Below, piece by piece: positions 17,739-25,931 of a stretch of 64,000 nt of DNA. Both the position numbers and the translations under genes were made by a program. How positions within the stretch are numbered: the stretch's first letter is position 1; every line of letters begins with the position of its first letter. The notes beneath the pieces are model-generated. The model was given only the letters and a program-made list of their open reading frames with translations. It did not search any database and was not told the DNA's origin. This DNA comes from Anaerolineaceae bacterium (lineage in GTDB: Bacteria; Chloroflexota; Anaerolineae; Aggregatilineales; Phototrophicaceae): assembly GCA_002702065.1 (NCBI GenBank), contig NZXX01000005.1, forward strand, positions 124,001-188,000, given 5' to 3'.

Positions 17739-19142
17739 CTAGACGCCACTCATCCGCAGCACCTTGCCGACCGTCCGCAGCAAGATCGTCAGATCAAGCA
17801 GCAGGGATTTGTGGCGGATGTAGTAGAGGTCATATTGCAGCTTGACCAGCGCGTCCTGATCATCCTTGCCATACTCATAACGCACCTGGGCCCAGCCGGT
17901 CAGGCCGGGGCGAATCACCAGCCGCGTGCGGTAAAACGGAATCGTCGCCATCAGCCGCTTCACATGTTCCGGGCGTTCCGGGCGTGGACCAATCAGGCTC
18001 ATCTCCCCGCGCAGCACATTGATGAGCTGGGGTATTTCATCCAGCCGCATCCGGCGCAGCAGCTTACCGGACCGCAACCGGCGCGGGTCATCGGGCGTGG
18101 CAAACACCGGCCCCGTGTCATCCTCAGCATTCTTGCGCATTGACCGGAATTTGTGGATCGTGAACGGGCGTCCGTTCAACCCCAGCCGTCGCTGGCTGTA
18201 CAGCACCGGCCAACCATCATCCAACAGGATCACCAGCCCCGTCAGCAAAATCACCGGCAGCAGCAGCACCAACCCGACAAATGCCAGCACGACATCGAGC
18301 AGGCGCTTGATAATGCTGTACGGTTTAAAAAAGGCATTTTCATCCAGCGGCAGCACCACCGCCCACTGGTTATCGACGTGTTCAACTGGCACCCGACCGG
18401 TGATGCGCTCGTACAAAATCGGCATGGGCACGATATTGATCCCGGCAGCATAGGCGTCCATCACCGCCTGAAACGTCGTGCCTTTTAGCTCGCCCATCGA
18501 TGTGACGATCAGTTCGCTGACGCGGTTCTGCGCCGCATACGCCAACAGCCCCTCGCTGGCATTCACAACCGGCACGCCGTAAAAGACCTGACCGTCCTGT
18601 TCGTCATCGCCGATCACACCCACCACGCAGTATTCGTTGGCGGCCTCGGTGATGATCGCCCCGATGATGACTTCGGCGGCCCAGCCTGTGCCAACCACCA
18701 GCGCCCGACGCGGCTCACTCGCCCACCCGGCCAGCAGCGGATAAAACGACCGCCACACGCTGATCAGCACAAATGAAGCAACACCGTAGTAAATGGTGAA
18801 CAGGCGGGGCAGGGTGTCGCGGCCAGAGAAGAAGAAGATCACCAGATAGACCAGCACCATCTGGACAGTGATGATCAACAAGCGGCGGAATGCGGCCCCG
18901 CGTTCGGCCACCATGCGCAGATCATAGAAGTCATTCGCACTGGCCAGCAGCAGCCACAGGCCGATAAAGATGGGAAACCAGAGGCTTTGGCTGAGGAGAA
19001 AACTCGCGGTGAAATCACGCTGACCCACCCAGGCCCAGATACGCAGCGCGGCCAGCACAGCCGCCACCACCGCGACGACATCGCCCAGCATCAGCAGCCA
19101 GCGTCGTTCATTCAGTTGAAGTTGGGGCCTTGGGCCAGCCAT
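17739..19142 (-). CDS. Polyprenyl-phosphate sugar-1-phosphate transferase (WbaP/exopolysaccharide type)
   Basis: 467 residues. Four or five N-terminal membrane segments (to about residue 125) are followed by a Rossmann-like CoA-binding-type domain (RRALVVGTGWAAEVIIGAI) and a C-terminal bacterial sugar transferase domain from about residue 265. Diagnostic motifs are KRLLDVVLA, FTIHKFRSM, RLDEIPQLINVLRGEMSLIG followed by PRPE, and RPGLTGWAQV. The family transfers sugar-1-phosphate from a nucleotide sugar to undecaprenyl phosphate, the first committed step of exopolysaccharide or O-unit assembly. It is the only initiating transferase seen in this region, so the surrounding GT-C genes may use or extend its product. 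Confidence 0.92.
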   Translation of the reverse strand: MAGPRPQLQLNERRWLLMLGDVVAVVAAVLAALRIWAWVGQRDFTASFLLSQSLWFPIFIGLWLLLASANDFYDLRMVAERGAAFRRLLIITVQMVLVYLVIFFFSGRDTLPRLFTIYYGVASFVLISVWRSFYPLLAGWASEPRRALVVGTGWAAEVIIGAIITEAANEYCVVGVIGDDEQDGQVFYGVPVVNASEGLLAYAAQNRVSELIVTSMGELKGTTFQAVMDAYAAGINIVPMPILYERITGRVPVEHVDNQWAVVLPLDENAFFKPYSIIKRLLDVVLAFVGLVLLLPVILLTGLVILLDDGWPVLYSQRRLGLNGRPFTIHKFRSMRKNAEDDTGPVFATPDDPRRLRSGKLLRRMRLDEIPQLINVLRGEMSLIGPRPERPEHVKRLMATIPFYRTRLVIRPGLTGWAQVRYEYGKDDQDALVKLQYDLYYIRHKSLLLDLTILLRTVGKVLRMSGV

Positions 19143-19192
19143 CCAGCATCCCCCCGATGCGCTTGCCGAACCGCCCCTATTTTACCCGCTGC

Positions 19193-21472
19193 TCAGGGCT
19201 TTGGTCTATCGGCAGTACGAAGGCGAAACAGCGCAATTAAGACAATCAACGCGGCGATGCTGATGAATGCGCCGGGCAGCAGCCACGCCGGACGATAGAC
19301 AAACTCCACCGCCGCAGACCCGGCAGGTACCTGCACCGCCCGAAACGCCAGATTCGCCTGCTGGATTTCGGCTGGTTGCCCATCAACCAACACGGTCCAG
19401 CCCGGATAGTACGTATCCGCCAGCACCAGCCAACCACCGTCCGGCGCATCAATGAACAAGCCAACCCGATTACTGAAATCCTCGACCCGCGTCACCATCC
19501 CCCGTGCAGCACCATCCTCGCTGACCGCCGGACAATCGCCATCGCCAATCAGATACACCTGACGCAGCGGCTGCCAGTCCGGTTCGAGCAGCGCGGCGCT
19601 AACGGCGTCTGCATCGGCACGCCAGCAAACCGAGTCGACAAACCATGCCCGCGCTACCGGGTGGTCAAGCTCTGATCGTGCGCCGGTCTCGTCGTACAGC
19701 GCACTCACCTGTGCCGCTTGCAGCAGGTTGGCCGCATCCGGCAGATTGTCCTCAATCAGCGCAATATACCGGGCGAATTCACCCACCCGCAGCGGTTCAA
19801 AATTATTGAACAGCGGCCAGCGATCCAGCAGGTTCAGGTTGGGCAGTTCGCTGCTGCGATAGGCCTGCCACTGGGTAGCCGCCACGCGATAGTCATCAAA
19901 CAACAGGTACGTATCAAAAGCGATAGCCCGTTCGGCGTCTTCCGGCCAGTAGGCACGCGCTTCGGTGTCATCATGTTCCTGGCGGTCATAAAACGCCGCC
20001 GGAACCGTAGGGTTCAGCCCCCAGGCCGCCCAACCCACGTCCACCGCTACGAAGGCTAGCACCGCCAGCCCCCACCAGACATACCGACTACTGTCCCGGT
20101 CCGGTTGCAGCAGAGTCAGCGCGCCCGCACCAGCCCCCAGCAACCCGGTCAGCGCAACAGCGACCCGCAGCACATCGAGCGCCCGCGCCGTGTCCGGATC
20201 ATCAATCGTGATCAGGTTGGGGGCGACAAACAATGCCAGCAGCGCCGCACCGACACCGGCAGCAATCGCCAGCCGTGTCCCGAAAAACAGCCAGTGCCCC
20301 CGCCCCCACGACCGCGTGCCGATGCCTGCCAGCACGCTGAGCGCAAACACCGTCCAGATGTGCCAGCGCACCGGGGCCTGAAACAGCGAAAACGTCGGCA
20401 CATGCTCGAACAGAAACGGGAAAATGGGCGTATATTTCCCCAGTGCAAAAATCAGCGCCACGACCGTTAGCGCCAGCCAGAACGGTATGCTCGACGACGC
20501 CGGAAGGTCATCCAAGCCGGTACGAAAACGCCGCACCCCCCAGCCAATGATCGCCGCCAGCGCGCTGATGAACGGCAGCAGGCCGATATACACCGCGTCC
20601 TCGAAAAACGCACCTTCAGTCAGGTAGGTGCCGTCGCCGGGGTTACCAAATACATTGGGCGACACAAAGTTGAGCGCACGCGCCGGGCCATAGCTGAAAT
20701 TCATGGCGAAGTCGAAGTCCACCCCGCCAGATCGCTGGGACGTGCGCAGCAGTTCTGCGGTAGGCAGCAGCTGAATCGAAGCAATGGCCGCCCCCAGCAC
20801 CAGCCCACCAACGACCATGCCGAGCCGCTGCCAGCCATCTTTGTGCCGCTGCCGGATCGTCGTGTACAGCGTAAAAAGCCCGACCAGCAGCATACTGTAC
20901 CAGGCGGTTTGTGCGTGCCCCGCCAACAATTGCAGAGCAGCCAGCAGCGCCAGCCAGCCCACATCCCGAAAACGTTTGTACAGCAGCACACCCAGCGCCG
21001 CCCACATCACCCAGGGAATCCAGGCGGCGGTTGCCACTGCCGGGTATGTCCCCAACCGGGCGACCAGATAGCTCGTCAGGCCAAAAGCCAGCGCACTCAC
21101 CCCACGCCCCAGCGCCGGAATCCCCAGCCGCCCCGTGAAGGCCCACATGCCCCACGCCGCGATGAACAGGGGCAGCACCGCCGTTATGCTCATCGCCCAG
21201 GACAGCGGCAGCACCAGCCCAAGCCAGCTCAGCGGGTAAAACAACGCCGACTGGTAATTGGCGATCAGCGGTGCGCCAGCTCCGTTATACGGGTTCCACA
21301 ATGGCAGTTGACCGCCGCGCAGCATATCGAAGGCATACTCACGCCAGGGGTAAAATTGCAGCGACGGCAGCCCCCAGAACAGCACGTCACCCAGCAGCAG
21401 CCGGTGAAAAACGACCAGCAGCGTCAGCAGCACCACAATCAGCGGCAGGCGTGATGGCAATCGATCCGTCAT
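19193..21472 (-). CDS. YfhO-like polytopic membrane protein
   Basis: 759 residues from the ATG at 21472, which overlaps the upstream stop as ATGA; a longer reading from 21598 is possible but less likely. It has about 13 membrane segments. The early loop WNPYNGAGAPLIANYQSALF and the C-terminal soluble domain ending in ADTYYPGWTVLVDGQPAEIQ are the hallmarks of YfhO-family proteins, implicated in other bacteria in glycosylating lipoteichoic acids or other surface polymers with polyprenyl-linked sugars. The final hydrophobic segment and basic tail are complete. The specific acceptor here is unknown. Confidence 0.85.
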   Translation of the reverse strand: MTDRLPSRLPLIVVLLTLLVVFHRLLLGDVLFWGLPSLQFYPWREYAFDMLRGGQLPLWNPYNGAGAPLIANYQSALFYPLSWLGLVLPLSWAMSITAVLPLFIAAWGMWAFTGRLGIPALGRGVSALAFGLTSYLVARLGTYPAVATAAWIPWVMWAALGVLLYKRFRDVGWLALLAALQLLAGHAQTAWYSMLLVGLFTLYTTIRQRHKDGWQRLGMVVGGLVLGAAIASIQLLPTAELLRTSQRSGGVDFDFAMNFSYGPARALNFVSPNVFGNPGDGTYLTEGAFFEDAVYIGLLPFISALAAIIGWGVRRFRTGLDDLPASSSIPFWLALTVVALIFALGKYTPIFPFLFEHVPTFSLFQAPVRWHIWTVFALSVLAGIGTRSWGRGHWLFFGTRLAIAAGVGAALLALFVAPNLITIDDPDTARALDVLRVAVALTGLLGAGAGALTLLQPDRDSSRYVWWGLAVLAFVAVDVGWAAWGLNPTVPAAFYDRQEHDDTEARAYWPEDAERAIAFDTYLLFDDYRVAATQWQAYRSSELPNLNLLDRWPLFNNFEPLRVGEFARYIALIEDNLPDAANLLQAAQVSALYDETGARSELDHPVARAWFVDSVCWRADADAVSAALLEPDWQPLRQVYLIGDGDCPAVSEDGAARGMVTRVEDFSNRVGLFIDAPDGGWLVLADTYYPGWTVLVDGQPAEIQQANLAFRAVQVPAGSAAVEFVYRPAWLLPGAFISIAALIVLIALFRLRTADRPKP

Positions 21473-23481
21473 CGGCGCACAATCCCCCAGAGCACAAATG
21501 CAAGTGTCATCAAAAAGCTGATCGCCGCGACCACCGCAGCAGCCAGCGTTTGCTGGTTCAGGCGAGCAATCGTTGCGGCATCCGGCAAATTCGGCCAATC
21601 CACCGGCCAGCCCCAGGCATTCAACGTCACTGGCTCATAATCGAGGTTGGCATAAACGAAATAGCCGTCAACATTCGCACGCAGTTCGAGCCGATCATCA
21701 GCCATCGGGTAAGTCGTCAATACATGGCTGACGTCCCAGGCAGCCAGCGTCTGCGTATCCGGCACAGCACCCTGATTAGCGGTCAGCAGGCGCTCATCTG
21801 CCGACCGTTCATCGTCCGGGTCCGCGTCGAGTTCCATTGGCGGCAAAGTCACGGTGTAGGCCGTCACCGGTACGCCACTGCCCTGTTCAATCGCCTCGAC
21901 GACGCCTGTCAGCTGAAATGGATCCACGCCATAAAACAACCGCAGATCATGCGCAGCCGCAACCTGCTGTTCCAGCGCATAATTCGGTGAGTAGATACGC
22001 GCCGGGGCTTCCGCTTCTAGAACCTCGACCAGCGTATCCTGATGGGTCAGCCAGGCCTCCGGCCCGCGCCATGCCAGCCAGTGATAGCCCGTCCAGGCCA
22101 GATCCACGAACAACACCAGCGTCAACAGCAGCGCCAGGCGATGCGCCGTCAGCCGCCCATAGAACCCCAGCAGCAGCGTCACACCCAGCAGCAAGCCGAT
22201 CACCAGCACACCAAACCCGATTGCTGTGGGCAGTTCGGCCAGTGCCACCAGCGTAAATCCGCCGCAGAACAAGGAGCCGCCCATCCACCCGGCAATCGCC
22301 AGCCGCTTGATAACCAGCCTGCGAATCGCCTCGCCCTGCCGCAGCCGTTCAATGGTTCGCATCAGGGTTTGCAAGCCATATCCAGCCAGTAAACTGCTAA
22401 CCAGCACCACCACAAACCAGGCACGGGCAGGCACACGAAACCAGCGCAAAAACGGCAGCACATCCACCAGCAGCGGCCACAAAAAGCTGTTGCTGCCCAG
22501 CGCATAAAAAACCGCTATGAATAAGGCAATCAGCCAGAATAGCTGTTTACGGGGCGCAGCGAACACCGCGATGCCCGCCAGCAGTAGAACGGGCAGGCTC
22601 AGGTAGGCGATGGTCTCTACGTTACCGCTGTGAGGGGGCAGCAGCAAGCCGACCAGATGCCCGGCTTCCAGCGAGAAAGTCGCTGCGTCTGCCGCCGTCA
22701 TGTCCGACCGGCTGAGATATGGCTGCCAAGCCAACAGCGGAATGGTCACGGACAGGGTGAGCACAGTGAATATCGGCAAGACAGGGATGCCACGCAGGAG
22801 CTTTTGCCAGCGGGGTTGTTCACCATCCGGCGAGGGTTGTTGCAGAGCGACCCAAACACCGTAACACGCGGCCAGCAACAGCGCGAACAGGCTGAGGCGG
22901 ACATCAGCAAGGACGAGCAGCGCAGCCAATATGCCCGTCTGAGCAATCGAGCGCCATGTTGTTCGCGATGCGGACAACAGGTTGTAGACCGCCAGCATCA
23001 GCCACGGCCACCAGGCCAGCGCATACAGCAAATCAACATGCCCGGCCCCGACATGTGCCAGAACCTTCGGCGCAAAGGCATAGGCCAGCGCGCTACACCC
23101 AGCCGCCGCCTCTGGCAATTCCAGCGCACGTGCCCAGCGCCACATGCCCCAGCCCGCCAGCAGCAAATGCAGGGTAATCAGCAGGTTGATGTGCAGCACA
23201 GGTGGTAGCAGCACTGCCAGCCATTGCAACGGATAGGCGGTCTTGTTCAGCGGATTGGCGGCAAACGGCCCATCCGCCAGGATCGTCTCCTGCCAGTACG
23301 GAAACCCGCCCTGTTGCAGCACCGTCTCGCGCAGATGAAGCGCCGCTGGCCAGTGCGAAATTGCCGCGTCGGAAAAACGCGCATCCGGGATAAACGGCAA
23401 AGACTGGGGCCGCAGCCCCGCCACTATCAGAAAAAAGAATGCCAGCCCGATCAGGCTAAGGGGAATAGACGGCGACTTCAC
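21469..23481 (-). CDS. YfhO-related polytopic membrane protein
   Basis: About 670 residues if the GTG at 23481 is used; a TTG at 23550 is the other candidate. The start is uncertain because either choice overlaps the upstream gene. The first loop has PDARFSDAAISHWP and then FPYWQETILADGPFAANPLN, matching the lumenal loops of YfhO/GT-C proteins, and roughly 12 hydrophobic segments follow. The C-terminal soluble part is shorter than in its neighbour and lacks the D-x-YYPGW motif. It is translationally coupled (ATGA) to the YfhO-like gene 19193-21472, so the two may work as a pair. Confidence 0.8.
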   Translation of the reverse strand: MKSPSIPLSLIGLAFFFLIVAGLRPQSLPFIPDARFSDAAISHWPAALHLRETVLQQGGFPYWQETILADGPFAANPLNKTAYPLQWLAVLLPPVLHINLLITLHLLLAGWGMWRWARALELPEAAAGCSALAYAFAPKVLAHVGAGHVDLLYALAWWPWLMLAVYNLLSASRTTWRSIAQTGILAALLVLADVRLSLFALLLAACYGVWVALQQPSPDGEQPRWQKLLRGIPVLPIFTVLTLSVTIPLLAWQPYLSRSDMTAADAATFSLEAGHLVGLLLPPHSGNVETIAYLSLPVLLLAGIAVFAAPRKQLFWLIALFIAVFYALGSNSFLWPLLVDVLPFLRWFRVPARAWFVVVLVSSLLAGYGLQTLMRTIERLRQGEAIRRLVIKRLAIAGWMGGSLFCGGFTLVALAELPTAIGFGVLVIGLLLGVTLLLGFYGRLTAHRLALLLTLVLFVDLAWTGYHWLAWRGPEAWLTHQDTLVEVLEAEAPARIYSPNYALEQQVAAAHDLRLFYGVDPFQLTGVVEAIEQGSGVPVTAYTVTLPPMELDADPDDERSADERLLTANQGAVPDTQTLAAWDVSHVLTTYPMADDRLELRANVDGYFVYANLDYEPVTLNAWGWPVDWPNLPDAATIARLNQQTLAAAVVAAISFLMTLAFVLWGIVRR

Positions 23482-25069
23482 CGTTACGTACCACCCGTTG
23501 CAAGGAATCGAGACACGGCGCGTCGCCCAGCCGGGCTTCTTCTGGCCCAAAAATCACGTATCGGACGTTGAAGGTTTCCAGCAACTGCCCGCAATCGCCC
23601 TCACCCGTATACCACGCTTCGACCTGTGCCTGCTTTGTCTCGGCCTGCAACGTCTCGAATGGGTGCCCGTAAACGACGCGCATCCCGGACCAGCCCGGCA
23701 GCCACAGACTGACCACCTCGGAAGCCAGCACCACATCGGCTTCATCAGTCCGCGCATCAAGCCAGCTTAACACCGGAATATAGTCGCGCTCCAGGAATAA
23801 ACCCTGGGTATCTTGCGGTCGGTTGACTAAAAAGGGCAGCGTCGGAATAAACAAGACAAAGAGATGTGTCAGCGCCATCACCGGCAGCGCAACCATGAGC
23901 AGCCGGTAGCGCCAGCGCTGGTTCGACAACCGCTGAAACCAGAAGGCTTCCAATGCCCGCGTGGCGAAATATGCCAGCGGCAGCATCATGCCGACGGCAA
24001 ACCGCCGCTGAATATTGGTCGGCAGATAGATCGCCACCAGCATGACCAGCAGCCATACCAGCATGAATCGATCATCATACGATTCGCGGTGCCGCACGGC
24101 GCGGTAAATGCCGGGCAAAGCGATCATCAACGGAAAGGCAAACCCAATTGCCAGCACCAATGGCGAGGGCGCACTGGTGACATTCTGGCGGGACCATTCC
24201 GCCATGGCCGGGTTGTAAACCACGACAGCCGCATAATAGATCGCCACCGGCACGGCAGGCAGCACGACAACCAGCAGCCACAACAGCTCCCGACCGACAA
24301 TCTGCTTCTTCCGCCACCAGCGCCAGCCTGCAAAAAGGACCAGCGCACCACCCAACGGAACCAGGGCCTGCGGGTATAACAGGGCCAACGCCAGACTGGT
24401 AATCACGGCAATAATGCCGGTGTTGGTTAACTGCGGTTCATCCGTCGCACCGGGCCGGAAAACCTCGATCAAAATGCTGGCCAGCACCGCCAGGCAGGCA
24501 ATCGCCAGCGGGAAGTGCACATTCACAAACGTGCTTTGCAGCGGAAAAGCTTCGGGGATCGACAGATCAGGTGCATCGACCCGCCCGCCGGAGACAATCG
24601 CGTACAGCCAGCCCAGGCCAGCGCCGAGCGACGCCATCACAAAGAAGATACGCCGTGTCCGCACCCGCATCCACACCGTAGCGGCCAGCTGGTAAATGGC
24701 CAAATACATCAGCACACTGGCGACCACGCGGGCAATGTGGAAAAGTACCAGCAGCGGGATGCCAAACAAAGCGCCCAGATGACCCAGGGCCGGGTAAATG
24801 ACCTGGATAAAGGCGCCACTGTGGAATTCGGGCGTATGCAGGAACTGAACCAGCCAGCTGCCCTGAGCGCCCAGCATCATCTTGCTCAGATAGGTGGCTC
24901 CATCGCGCGAGTTGTGCAGCACCCCCATAAACTGCCAATCCCCCACCGAAGCCCCGCTGAGGATCAGCAGCCCGTAAGGCGCAAACGCCAGCAGCACCAG
25001 CGCGACCGTGACCAGTGTTACCCAGCGCCACTCTGCCGCGGTCACATGCGCGGTGAAACCCGATTGCAT
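23456..25069 (-). CDS. Polytopic membrane protein, probable GT-C family
   Basis: 537 residues from ATG 25069, chosen for an AAAGG site 7 bases upstream; an earlier in-frame start lies at 25111. About 11 hydrophobic segments. The first large loop (GDWQFMGVLHNSRDGATYLS, then KMMLGAQGSWL) and PEFHSGAFIQVIYPALGHLG resemble those of uncharacterised bacterial glycosyltransferase-like membrane proteins. A soluble tail of about 115 residues (SWLDARTDEADVVLASEVVS) is like the C-terminal domain of its neighbours. It is the promoter-proximal gene of the three-gene block 25069-19193. Confidence 0.75.
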   Translation of the reverse strand: MQSGFTAHVTAAEWRWVTLVTVALVLLAFAPYGLLILSGASVGDWQFMGVLHNSRDGATYLSKMMLGAQGSWLVQFLHTPEFHSGAFIQVIYPALGHLGALFGIPLLVLFHIARVVASVLMYLAIYQLAATVWMRVRTRRIFFVMASLGAGLGWLYAIVSGGRVDAPDLSIPEAFPLQSTFVNVHFPLAIACLAVLASILIEVFRPGATDEPQLTNTGIIAVITSLALALLYPQALVPLGGALVLFAGWRWWRKKQIVGRELLWLLVVVLPAVPVAIYYAAVVVYNPAMAEWSRQNVTSAPSPLVLAIGFAFPLMIALPGIYRAVRHRESYDDRFMLVWLLVMLVAIYLPTNIQRRFAVGMMLPLAYFATRALEAFWFQRLSNQRWRYRLLMVALPVMALTHLFVLFIPTLPFLVNRPQDTQGLFLERDYIPVLSWLDARTDEADVVLASEVVSLWLPGWSGMRVVYGHPFETLQAETKQAQVEAWYTGEGDCGQLLETFNVRYVIFGPEEARLGDAPCLDSLQRVVRNGEVAVYSP

Positions 25070-25102
25070 GATCGAACCTTTAGATTTCGTCAGATTCTCT
25101 GT

Positions 25103-25132
25103 TTGCCTCATGATTCCGGCGCAGTGTATAAT
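25103..25132 (+). promoter_or_regulatory. Sigma-70-type promoter for the zinc-ribbon/STAND operon
   Basis: TTGCCT (25103-25108) and a perfect TATAAT (25127-25132) are separated by 18 bases. The expected transcript start near 25139 lies upstream of a possible short leader frame (25153-25212) and the gene at 25215. Confidence 0.6.
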
Positions 25133-25152
25133 CCTGATAAGAGGGAAATGCT

Positions 25153-25212
25153 ATGTTGCCCCTAGGCACATTGTACAACGACTATTGCCGGACGCCAGTG
25201 AAGCCATCTTAA
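25153..25212 (+). CDS. Possible 19-codon leader peptide upstream of the zinc-ribbon gene
   Basis: ATG at 25153 follows GAGGGAAATGCT and opens a 19-codon frame (MLPLGTLYNDYCRTPVKPS) ending in TAA at 25210-25212, two bases before the ATG at 25215. The downstream gene has no convincing ribosome site of its own, so reinitiation from this frame would explain its translation. No family is recognisable; this is a hypothesis from spacing and signals. Confidence 0.3.
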   Translation: MLPLGTLYNDYCRTPVKPS

Positions 25213-25214
25213 TT

Positions 25215-25916
25215 ATGAATCAACCCGAAGCGCTCTATCGTCTCCAGGAAGTTGAACTGGAAATTATGCGGACTCAGCAGCGTCTGAAGCAGATTGCCGA
25301 TACGCTGGCGAATGATGAGACTGTTCAGCAAGCACAGAACCAGGTCACAGCCGCCCAAAACCAGCTCAATCCGCTCAAATCCCGTCTCCGCGAACTCGAA
25401 CACGAAATCCAGACCAACGAAAGCAAGACCCGTACCACCGAGCAGCAGCTCTACAGCGGCACCGTCAAAAACACCAAAGAAATGCAGGACATGCAGCAGG
25501 AGATCGAAGCCCTCAAACGCTGGCATGGCGAGCTGGAAACCAGCCTGCTCGAAACCATGATGTCCACCGAAGAAGCCGAAACCGTGCTCCAGCAAAAAGA
25601 GGCAGATTTATCTGCCGTACTCGATACCCGGGGCGATGAACATCGCGTTTTGTTGCAAGAACAAGCCGAGTTGCAGGCGCAGCTATCCGCCGCCAAAGAG
25701 CGCCGCCAGCAAGCCCTTAAGGAAGTGAACCCAGAAAATCTCGAAATCTACGTTACCATGAAGCCAAGGAAGAATTATCAACCGGTGGCTATCATGCAGG
25801 GCAACACGTGCAGCGTCTGCGGCGTGGCCCAGAATGTTGCTATCGAGCGTGAGGTTCGCCGGGGCACACAACTGGTAAATTGCAGCAACTGCCAGCGTAT
25901 ACTTGTCACAATCTAA
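25215..25916 (+). CDS. C4-type zinc-ribbon coiled-coil protein
   Basis: 233 residues from ATG 25215. Residues 1-170 form a long antiparallel coiled coil (QEVELEIMRTQQRLKQIADT and similar heptads, with KNTKEMQDMQQEIEALKRW in the middle). Residues 190-230 hold a zinc ribbon with CSVCG and CSNCQRIL. This is the layout of the widespread C4-type zinc-ribbon family (HP0958/CT398-like), members of which have been tied to RNA binding, type III secretion or flagellar control; the general bacterial role is unsettled. It sits 15 bases before the STAND NTPase gene, in one operon. Confidence 0.9.
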   Translation: MNQPEALYRLQEVELEIMRTQQRLKQIADTLANDETVQQAQNQVTAAQNQLNPLKSRLRELEHEIQTNESKTRTTEQQLYSGTVKNTKEMQDMQQEIEALKRWHGELETSLLETMMSTEEAETVLQQKEADLSAVLDTRGDEHRVLLQEQAELQAQLSAAKERRQQALKEVNPENLEIYVTMKPRKNYQPVAIMQGNTCSVCGVAQNVAIEREVRRGTQLVNCSNCQRILVTI

Positions 25917-25931
25917 GCAGGAGGCAGGGGA

